From positions 32,137,850 through 32,201,849 of the forward strand of contig CM047429.1 in assembly GCA_026168455.1 (NCBI GenBank): a stretch of DNA of 64,000 bases, given 5' to 3'. Origin of the DNA: Theocolax elegans. Taxonomy: Eukaryota > Arthropoda > Insecta > Hymenoptera > Cerocephalidae. A program made the position numbers and the translations under genes. Below, in pieces: positions 55,164 through 64,000 of the stretch (positions within the stretch are counted from its first letter, which is position 1; every line of letters begins with the position of its first letter). The notes under the pieces were generated by a model, which saw only the letters and a program-made list of their open reading frames with translations, searched no databases and was not told the origin of the DNA.

Positions 55164-56307
55164 CCCATTATAGTTTTTTCAGAATTCTTATATTTTTAAT
55201 CTCCCATCCCCCCTACTTCCTTCATCTTTAAAATAGGGGATAAAAAAGAGTGGTTGTCGTATTGTTATTCATCTTCAATCGTCAAGTGGTACGATGAAAA
55301 TTTTAAATCGCTCCAAAATTTGAGAACAGGCTGGAAATATCTTCCAGAAAGTAGAAAAAAAATTTTAGGTGTTAAAAATAATTTGCCTAAGAGTTATTCC
55401 ACCATGAAAAATGGAACTTTTTCAATTTTTTAGAAAAATTTCTATTTTCAAAGCCATTTATTTCAAAATCTATTAATTTTTTTGAAAAAACATTACAAAC
55501 AACTTTTGTTCAAAATAATCTTTAAAACTTATCTACCTGGGTTACAATTCTTAATTTTAAAATCTCTAAGAGATAGAACGCTCGCAAATATTGAATATCA
55601 AAAAAAGGCGACCATGCCACAATCGATTTTGATCTAACACCGCTCAAAAGATCACATTTTTTGAGAGCTTTCGAATGGCGGTGGTTAGATTATTGGCCAA
55701 GACCGCTGTTGTAGGTTATGAAAATTAGTGATTTTATGAGGTTTATGAGGCATAACCTACAACAGCGGTCTTGGCCAATAATCTAACCACCGTCATTCGA
55801 AAGCTCTCAAAAAATGTGATCTTTTGAGCGGTGTTAGATCAAAAACGATTGTGGCGTGGTCGCCTTTTTTTGATATTCAATATTTGCGAGCGTTCTATCT
55901 CTTAGAGATTTTAAAATTAAGAATTGTAACCCAGGTAGATAAGTTTTAAAGATTATTTTGAACAAAAGTTGTTTGTAATGTTTTTTCAAAAAAATTAATA
56001 GATTTTGAAATAAATGGCTTTGAAAATAGAAATTTTTCTAAAAAATTGAAAAATTTCCATTTTTCATGGTGGAATAACTCTTAGGCAAATTATTTTTAAC
56101 ACCTAAAATTTTTTTTCTACTGTCTGGAAGATATTTCCAGCCTGTTCTCAAATTTTGGAGCGATTTAAAATTTTCATCGTACCACTTGACGATTGAAGAT
56201 GAATAACAATACGACAACCACTCTTTTTTATCCCCTATTTTAAAGATGAAGGAAGTAGGGGGGATGGGAGATTAAAAATATAAGAATTCTGAAAAAACTA
56301 TAATGGG
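55164..56307. mobile_element. Giant near-perfect palindrome; family GGGCTATTTCACG, copy D
   Basis: cccattatagttttttcag at the left is mirrored by ctgaaaaaactataatggg at the right; the arms of about 570 bases are almost identical and meet near 55730. The inner 55280-56191 is the foldback family (cgtcaagtggtacgatg ...), but its gggctattt tips are missing and the flanking about 115 bases on each side (including tcccatcccccctacttcc) are also mirrored. The palindrome therefore runs beyond the family ends. Confidence 0.9.
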
Positions 56308-56315
56308 TAAGAGGT

Positions 56316-56650
56316 GTCCAGTAGTTCTCCTGAATTTTTTCAGATTTTTTCGGGGTCATTATTTTAAGTTACAGAGAGTCAAAGTTGACATTTTAGCACT
56401 TTTTTGCATTATATGCCCATTTTCATGAATTTGCAGCTCACAGGGGATACATTCTTCACTAAAAACATAAATATGACTTTTTTTCTAGAATTTTCTGATT
56501 TTTTTATTAAAAATACTTTTAAACATAAATGTATGCTGCCACACTCTTGTAAGCCATTTAAACCTTAAAAAGTGAAAATCAACAATTATGCTGCGGACTC
56601 TGGAAACCTAATGCTGTCTAAAAGACGTCTTTTTATAGGCAGAAACTGCC
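56316..56650. repeat. Dispersed repeat R, copy 2
   Basis: Same orientation and content as 6219-6545 (ccagtagttctcctgaatt, ccacactcttgtaagcc, ctaatgctgtctaaaag). After it, 56630-56665 has an inverted pair aggcagaaactgcct. Confidence 0.65.
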
Positions 56651-57245
56651 TATAAATTTCCAGAGCGGGTCTAAATTATTAAGATAACTTATAGTCAAAA
56701 TATCAACATATCATCGAAATTTTAAATACTTCATCTCTTTTCATGAAACATCATGAAAAAGCATGAAATATATGTAAAATGGTCAAAGAATAATTTTATA
56801 TTTTAAGTTTTGTTGTTGAAAATATTATTCTGGTAGAAAAATAACCCATTTGTTATTAGATTGATGTAGCTTCTTACAGGAAAAGTGCGGAAATATTGTG
56901 AGTAATGATATATGTGTTATTACGTATTAAAAATTAAAATTAAAATTCCTCACTCCAGTGTAAGTTTTGTCATGTCGATTACTTTATTTTTTTTAATTGA
57001 TTCAGTATTATGTAGAAATATGTTCAGTATCGTTAAAATCTTGAGTAATTGACTAAGATTAAATAATTATATACAATGTTGCAAATATAATACACTGTTA
57101 TTTTTATTTTATTGATAAAAAATAGTTTAGAACAGAATGCTAGGTTAATTAATTAAATGTTGTATTATATTTAACATTTTTATTCAATTAATTTCAAAAA
57201 TTATAAAGTTAAAAAAGATATAAAAAATATAAAAAATAAATATAT
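56651..57245. other. Unassigned AT-rich sequence
   Basis: No gene, inverted repeat or known element. Confidence 0.35.
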
Positions 57246-57835
57246 TTTGTAACAGTTTGCTTGCCGCTGTTTATTTTAATATCACGGCTGCTCAACGGTA
57301 CGGTTAAACTTACCGTATTTAAATAAACGTATTTTCCCGCGTTGCGGCGGCGGTTACCTGTTTGCTCCACCAAATCTGTTAATTGTAACCAGGTAAAAAT
57401 AAAATCTAAAATTAACCGCGAAACAGGGATATAGCGTCGAGCACTTGAACCATAAATATACGAGCTCTTAGGATTACGGAAGGAATCGTACGTGGGTTAA
57501 AATTCAATTACTCGAATACCGAATTGAAATATTGATAAATTGAATTTATTGAAATAAATATAAAGAATAAATAACAAACAAAATCTCTAATCGTCGCCGA
57601 GGTCTGCGCTATTATTACAAGTCGGTAAACGACCGACTTGTAGAGGGAGGAGGAAAAATATCGCGAACTAAAATAATACACCCAGTCAATGGGACTGGTA
57701 TAACGCAATAAGAGTATTTATTAATTGCGAAAAAAATCACGATCGCGTGAAGTGGTACCACTTACATTATACGTTGCTGTAGTCGTTGGTAAACAACGAC
57801 CAGCAGATTGGTCGCTCTTTTTTTCTCTATAACTC
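57246..57835 (-). mobile_element. Retroelement LTR/leader fragment
   Basis: 57248-57372 (gtaacagtttgcttgccgct ... ttgcggcggcggttacctg) is the reverse complement of 17680-17815, and 57345-57365 plus 57757-57775 (gaagtggtaccactta) match 15262 and 15713 in order. No pol is linked. Boundaries are only approximate. The tttattaattg-type text and gtaac start suggest minus orientation. Confidence 0.45.
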
Positions 57836-57837
57836 TC

Positions 57838-60800
57838 GAAATTCCTAAATTATGCAGCAAATCTTGTAATTGGTGGCGTTATCACGGAATACCTGAGAAA
57901 TTCCCGAAATATCGAAGAAATCCCGTATGTAGTACAGTTATACCAGTATACTACAACAATTCCATAAATAACCAGAAATTCCCGTAATTAGTGAAGGAAA
58001 CCATAAATACCTCAGAATTTACCGAAATATCCAAGATATCCCGTAATTAGTGAATTAATCCATAAATACTTCAGAATTCACCAAATATCCAAGAAATCCC
58101 GTAAGTAGTTCAGTAATTCCAGCAAACTTCACAACTTCACGAATATCCAGGAAAACCAGCAATTAGTTGAGTTATCCCAGAAAACTTTAGAAATTGACGA
58201 ATATGCACCTAATCCCTTAAACAATGGAATTATCCCGGAATACTTCAGAAATTCCCAAAATCTCTAAAAAATCCCGCATGTAGTGGAGTTAAAGCTGAAT
58301 ACATCAAGAATTCCATAAATAATCAGAGATTCCCGTAATTAGTGAATTAATCCATAAATACCTCAGAATATACCGAAATACCATAGAAATCCCGTAATTA
58401 GTGGAGTAATCCCGAAATTCATCATAAATTCCTGAATTATGCAGGAAATCTTTTAATTAGTCGAGTCATCCCGGAATACCTCAGAAATTCCCGAAAAATC
58501 CAGGAAATCCCGTAACTAGTGCAGTTTTTTCGTAATACTTCAGAAATTCCCGACATGTCCAAGAACTCCCGCATGTAGTTGAGGTATCCCAGAATCCCTT
58601 AGCAATTTCCGAATATCCAGGAAAACCCGTAATAAGTGGATTTATCCCGGAATACCTCAGAAGTTCCCGAAATATCCAGGAAATTCCGTAATTAGTGCAT
58701 TTATTTCGTAATACCTCTGAAATTCGCGAAATGTCCAAGAAGTCCCGTATGTAGTTGAGTTATCCCAGCAAACATCAGAAATTCCCGAATATCCAGAAAA
58801 ACCAACAATTAGTGGAGTTATCCCAGAAAACTTTAGAAATTCATGAAATATCCAGGAAATCCCGTAATCAGTGGAGTTATCCCGGAATACTTCAGAAATT
58901 CCCAAAATATCTAAAAAAATCCCGCATGTAGTGGAGTTATAACAGAATACCTCAACAATACCATAAATAATCACAGATTTCCGTAATAAATGAATTAATC
59001 CATAAATACCTGAGAATATACCGACATATCAAAGAAATCTTGTAATTAGTGCAGTTGTCACGGAATACCTCAATAATTCATGTAACATCCAGGAAATCCC
59101 GTAATTAGTAGAGTTATCCCGGAATATCTCGGAAATTCTCAAAAAATCTAAAAAATTCCGTAATTGATGCAGTTATTTTGTAATACCTCAGAAATTCCCG
59201 AATATCCAGGAAATCTCATATTTATTGGAGTAATCCCGGAATACCTCAGAAATTCCTAAATTATGCAGGTAATCCTGTAATTAGTGGACTTATCACGGAA
59301 TACCACAGAAATTCATGAAATATCCAGGAAATCTCGTAATAAGTGAATTTATCCCGGAATACCTCAGAAATTCAGGAAATATCCAAAAAAAACCCGAAAT
59401 AAGTGAAGTTATCCCAGCAAACCTAAGAAATTCCCGAAATATCTGAAAAATCCCGTAACAAGTGGAGTTATGCCAAACCACCTCAGTAATTCCCGAATAA
59501 CGCAGGAAATCTTGTAATAATTAAAGTTATCCCGGAATACTATAGAAATTTCCGATATATCCTGCAAATCCCGTAATTAATGCAGTTATTTCGTAATACC
59601 TCAGAAATTTCCGAAATATCCAGGAAATCCTGTATTTAGTAGAGTTATCACGAAATACCTCAGAAATTCTCAAAAGATCTAAAAAATCCCGTAATTAATG
59701 CAGTTATTTTGTAATACCTCTGAAATTTCTGAATATCCAGGAAATCCCGTGATTAGTGCAGTATTCCCGGAATACCTCCGAAATTCCCGAAATATACAGA
59801 AAATCCCGTATGTATTTGAGTAATCCCGGAATGCTTCAGAGATTCCCGAATATCCAGGAAAACCCGTAATTAGTGACGTTTGCACCGAACAGCTAACAAA
59901 TTCCCGAAACGCCAAGGAAATCCCGTATTTTGTGAAGTTATCCCTAAGTACCTATGAATTTACCGAAATATCCACGAAATCCCGTAACTAGTGGAGTTAT
60001 CCCAGAAAACCTTAACATATCCCGAATATCCAGGAAATCCCATATTTAATGGAGTTATCCTGGAATACCGCAGAAATTCCCGAAATCTAAAAAATCACGT
60101 ATATTGTTAAGTTATAGCAGAATACCTCCGCAATTCCACTATAAAAGAGGAATTTTCTTAATTACTGATTTTATCCCGTCAGTATTTTCCGAAATATCCA
60201 AGAAATCCCGTACGTCGTGGAGTTACAGCAGAATTCTGCAACAATTCCTCAAATAACCAGAAATTTCCGTAATTAGTAAAGTTATCCATAAATATCTCTG
60301 AATTTACCGAAGTATCCAAGAAATCCCGTATGTAGTTGAGTTATCTCAGAATACCTTAGCAATTCCCAAATATTCAGGAAAACCCGTATTTAGTTGAGTT
60401 ATCCTGGTATACCTCACAAATTCCCGAAATATCCAGGTAATCCCTTAACTATTGTGGATATCGCAAAATACATCAACAAATCCACAAATAACCAGAAATT
60501 CCCGTAATTATTGAAATTACCCATAAATACCGCAGAAATTCCCGAAATATCGAAGAAATCCCGTAATAATTGCAGTAACTCCGGAATACTTCAGAAATTC
60601 CAGAATTATGCAGGAATACCCGTCATTAGTGGAGTTATCCCGGTATAACTCAGAAGTTCCTAAAATATCCAGGCAATTACGTGAATAGTTGAGTTTTTCC
60701 AGAAAACCTCAGAAATTCCCGAATATCCAGGAAAATCAGCAATTAGTGGAGTTATCCCAGAAAACTTTAGAAATTCACGAATAGCTAAGCAATCCCGTAA

Positions 60801-61355
60801 TCAGTGGAGTAATCCCGGAATACCTTAGAAATTCCGAATATCCAGGATATTCCGTATTTAGTTGAGTTATCCCAGAATACCTGAGCAATTCCCGAATAGC
60901 CAGGAAAACCCGTATTTAATATAGGTATCCAGCAGTACCTCAGATTTTCCCCAAATATCCACGAAATACCGTAACTAGTGTGGTTATCGCGGAATACCTC
61001 ACAAATTCCCGAGATATCCAGGAAATCCCGTAACAAGTGGACTTATTCCAAACCACCTCAGTAATTCCTGAATTACGCAGGAAATCTTGTAATTAGTGGA
61101 GTTATCCCGGAATACCTCAGAAATTCCCGAATATTCAGGAAGTGCCGTAATCAGTGGAATTATCCCAGAATATCTCAGAAAATCCCGAAATAGCCAGGAA
61201 ATCACGTAATTAGAGGAATTATCCCGAAATATCTCAGAAATTCCCGACATAGACAGGAAATTACGTAATTAGTGGAGTTATCCCGGAATAGCTTACTTAT
61301 TTGCAAAGTATCCAGGAAATCTCGTAATTAGTGTAGTTATCCCGAAATTGCTCAT
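57838..61355. repeat. Satellite array, about 59-bp unit, roughly 59 copies
   Basis: The consensus is approximately aattcccgaaatatccagg, aaatcccgtaattagtgga, gttatcccggaatacctcag: a step of 59-60 bases (for example 59602 to 59661). Units differ by perhaps 10-25 percent and some have short indels (a unit with tatgcagg in place of atatccagg recurs). Long minus-strand frames (58481-58974, 59293-59915, 60785-61250) arise because the unit has few stops on that strand; they shift frame between blocks and lack starts, so I do not call them genes. Confidence 0.9.
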
Positions 61356-61375
61356 ATTTTACCACCTGCATTGTC

Positions 61376-61990
61376 TGTCCGATTGACGGCGACCCATTAA
61401 CCCCAATAATAGTTCTGGGCCAAGCGGGCGAATGTCTTTTCCATTCCAAGATGGCCAGCTGAGGGGTCATCGTGATACTTTCTTAGAATAGTGTGACGAT
61501 TCTCTACTGGTACGATCAGCTTCCATGCTTGCTCGTCATGCTTCGCTTCTTTTAATTCCTTCCTATATATTTCCTTCTAGTGGTTTCAAGTCGTGAAAAT
61601 TACGAGGTCTGTCGGAGACGTTCTTGATACAGTCTAGGTACCAAGGACCCTCAGTCGTTTCAGCCCTCGACATTGGTGCTATTGTAGGCTCATCTTGTTC
61701 ATACATGCTATACAGGGTATTGGGAACGTGATGCCACTTGATATCACTTTGAAATGGTATTTATTATTAATAGACCAGACCACGGCCAAGCATTCTCTCT
61801 CCGTAACGCTATAATTCTTTTCTACTGCTGTGAGAATGCTTCTGTCAAACTCAATGACTCTTTCCTTTCCGTCTATTTCCTAGACGAGCACGGCTCCTAT
61901 GCCGGTGTCGCTCGCGTCCCTGTGTAGGCTAAACAGTCCATCTGCACTGGGACGTTGAAGAACTTGCGTAGTCATGATAAAAGCCTTCAG
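61376..61990 (-). pseudogene. Gypsy-type pol fragment: RNase H and integrase zinc domain
   Basis: From 61990 down: [55 protein letters not shown] (RNase H), then after deletion and stops the linker with WKLIVPVENRHTILRKYHD and AGHLGMEKTFARLAQNYYW, the HHCC integrase domain. It is a separate insertion from the elements at 21 and 54 kb and is oriented like the LTR at 62450. Confidence 0.75.
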
Positions 61991-62301
61991 CTGCCAGTGT
62001 TTCTGCCTCGTACCAAGAGGTCGAGTCTGCGCAGTAGAGCCGCGCTCCGATTGGTTCCTACTTTAGCGGGGAGTATGAACTCGACTAGCGAAGGTGTTGT
62101 AACGAGAACCCGAACGACAAGGATTCAAATCACCACAAACCCAAAAATTTTTTTGTGTTAAAATAAAATTATTAACTTATTTTCATTGTAAATAAATAAA
62201 TCAACATATGATTAAATAATGTTTTATTACCCTATAATTCTTAGCTCCCCTCCAAGAGGCACAACTTAAATATAAGTTTCTATATAGAATTGAGCACAAG
62301 T
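61991..62301. other. Unassigned sequence
   Basis: A 68-codon plus frame (61955-62161) overlaps the end of the pol fragment and has no motif. AT-rich after 62130. Confidence 0.3.
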
Positions 62302-62376
62302 CATGGTAGCCGTGAGTGCTAGGGCATATGCATTGTGCAGTATACCTTGGGTCTCCGGTTCAAATCCTGAGACTCG
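62302..62376 (+). pseudogene. tRNA-derived sequence with a perfect B box
   Basis: atggtagccgtgagtgctagg (A-box-like) and ggttcaaatcc (exact B-box consensus, 62357-62367) at tRNA spacing. Stems do not close well, and a T-rich run follows. SINE head or tRNA relic. Confidence 0.5.
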
Positions 62377-62449
62377 AATTTTTGTTTATGTATCTTACAC
62401 TTTTATTACATGAATTTCATAAATAATAACTATTTTAATAATTAATTAT

Positions 62450-63290
62450 TGTAACGGGGTACAATCTCTCGTGTAGGTAGGGGTAAAGGGATCGGTTGCT
62501 ACGGTACTGCCTAGTTATACGCCCTAGGCGGTGCCCCGAAAGTGCGCGGCGGAATCAAATCATCGAACCCCGCACACGACCTATCGCTTCTTTTTACAGT
62601 TGCAAACGTCGTGAGCTGAAAAGGACCGCGAATGAAAGGGAATAAATTCGCGGTAAATTTATCTCGGCTGCTCCTGACACGGAAAGGGCGGTATTCGGGA
62701 TAATGGGAATAACGTACGCCGGTAATCAATAATCAAACTTGTACTCGATTATTAGGTACGAATAAATTTTATTTATCACAAAAAAATATAAAGTAAGTGA
62801 TAAAGGTAAGCGAGTCACCGATATATACAGCGCGGCGCGCGCACGAACGCGCGAGAATTGTGCACGTCCAGCTGACAGTACCAATATAGCGCGCGCACGG
62901 TGTCGATACAGGCCGGGATAACGGTCTCTTTTTATCGTGTTTATCGGAGAAGTGTGGGTGTGAGCTGCGTACAGGCTTCCCCCACACGACCCAATACGTC
63001 GAGCAATGCCGTACACCTCCACCATTCCAGATTTCGTCCACGGAATGGACGGAAGATCCGGGCCAGTTTGCTTAAAAAAGTGAGAGAGAAAGAAAGATAG
63101 CCGGGGAGATTTAGCGCGGCCGTTCCCGCCTTTCCAACGTATTTCGAGCGGTGTCTCGTGAATACAAAGGTGAGTGGTGCACCACGTTGGACCCGCGTGT
63201 CCCGTAGATATTTTCCCGAGTTCCTGGTACGGTCCAAGTGAGGAATCGTTCCTCTGTATTTTCCCCTCTCGTGACAAATCCCGCCCGGGT
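62450..63290 (-). mobile_element. LTR of a Gypsy-type element, minus strand
   Basis: The left edge tgtaacggggtac is the complement of the gtaccccgttaca end seen at 50216 and 54852. GC-rich stretches with gcgcgcgcacg, a polyadenylation-like signal on the minus strand near 62765 (tttattt), and no coding domain. Frames at 62726-63277 and 62511-62729 on the minus strand have no motif. The pol fragment at 61376-61990 has the same orientation and could be its remnant interior. The 5' edge is uncertain. Confidence 0.5.
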
Positions 63291-63598
63291 AGATATGTCA
63301 GTGGTTCGTGGGAGTCATTTCAGGAGAGAAGACGCGCGTGACGTAGGCAGCTACTGCGTCAAAGGCGTTACGTCACACGGCGTGACGTAGTAGCCATCAG
63401 GTTAAGCAGCTGATCATTCCCGGATCGGTTGCTCATAACTCGAGCGTTAATAGGTTTTAACGAATTGTCATTGGTACGACTCCCCCTTAATTGTTCTTGT
63501 TAATTTATTATTATTTGGTTGTTTATTTAATAAATTGACTCGTCGAGACTATGTTTCTCGCCGACTAACATAAAATCTCGATTGTTGATAACGTTTTC
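63291..63598. other. Unassigned sequence with CACGT/TGACGT words
   Basis: gcgtgacgtaggcagctactgcgtc and gttacgtcacacggcgtgacgtagtag (63336-63394) form overlapping short inverted repeats. No gene seen. Confidence 0.35.
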
Positions 63599-64000
63599 AC
63601 CGACACGGTGGCGGAGTTGCGGAAACGCACCTCGGCCGATCACGAAAGTTAAGCAGCACTGAGTGCGGTTGGCACTTGGATGGGTGACACTATTCTTGTG
63701 CGGCTTTCGGGATTGGTTAGGTGTTTTTCCACACTTTACAACGTGATCGGAAGGTGTGGAACATTCGGTTTCGGTGTTTGGGCCTACGCAAGGTGACCTG
63801 AACATCTAAACAAAATGTTTCAATACACCGGCCGTCTCGGGGAAGGTTTTCCTACAAGGTTTTCCCTTCCTCACGGGCATAACCCCGGGCGAATGCGAGA
63901 CGGTGGGGACCGGGATGGGAAAAAATGGAATGTCTTCACCCCCACACATAGGTGGTAGGGGTGTCCCTGTAAAAACCCGTTTAATAATGGGTATACGGGG
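63599..64000 (+). mobile_element. 5S-rRNA-derived SINE (copy 3, cut by window end)
   Basis: Head with ggccgatcacgaaagttaag, cactgagtgcggttggcac, ttggatgggtgac: the best match to 5S rRNA of the three copies through the A box and intermediate element. The body with cacgggcataaccccgggcg follows. No poly(A) or right duplication is seen because the window ends. Confidence 0.85.

Noticed and set aside
58481..61250. Several 60-105 codon minus frames with repeated aromatic motifs
   Set aside because: They are satellite units read in a stop-poor frame; blocks change frame, lack splice or start context and show no coding bias that I can see. Kept only as a checkable finding.

Overview
The window is animal DNA, most likely from an arthropod and probably an insect (a wasp or related hymenopteran is my guess, not shown by the sequence). 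It is AT-rich, has GT/AG-type splice signals, and carries almost no host coding sequence. The one host exon I recognise is at 173-369 (+) and belongs to a fatty acyl-CoA reductase. Almost everything else is transposable elements and their debris, most of it broken by frameshifts, stop codons, deletions and nested insertions.

Layout. 0.7-6.5 kb: a TAA-flanked foldback MITE, a long palindromic foldback, a cluster of short CAACGTTG-like words, a 1,471-bp tandem duplication that carries a tRNA-like sequence, and a 2-kb palindrome. 7-10.3 kb: a tRNA-derived sequence and a 1.4-kb element with terminal inverted repeats. 10.4-23.4 kb: three related LTR copies (one a clean solo LTR with CACT duplications), a LINE fragment, a Penelope-like element with a GIY-YIG endonuclease and a hammerhead-like motif, and a decayed Gypsy-type gag-pol. 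24.7 kb: an orphan hammerhead-like motif. 25.4-33.6 kb: two minus-strand LINEs. The larger holds two independent nests: a TWA-flanked MITE containing a TTAA-flanked MITE, and an ATAA-flanked element containing a palindromic foldback. 36-38.4 kb: a DD34D-type transposase relic, a 5S-rRNA-derived SINE and a 137-bp hairpin MITE. 40.5-42.1 kb: a Foldback-like element with 28-bp tandem repeats in both arms and two inverted copies of a captured exon. 42.6-48.6 kb: another palindrome, a second 5S SINE, and a LINE with RNase H that flanks a piggyBac transposase relic. 49-54.9 kb: a Gypsy-type element whose LTR contains a tRNA-like Pol III promoter and whose gag holds a TTAA MITE. 55.2-56.3 kb: the longest-armed copy of the palindrome family. 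57.8-61.4 kb: a satellite of about 59-bp units. 61.4-64 kb: a Gypsy pol fragment, an LTR and a third 5S SINE cut by the window edge.

The recurring theme is inverted duplication: at least eight structures here are long or short palindromes. The most unusual is the 40.5-42.1 kb element. No gene in the window appears able to encode an active transposase or reverse transcriptase as it stands.
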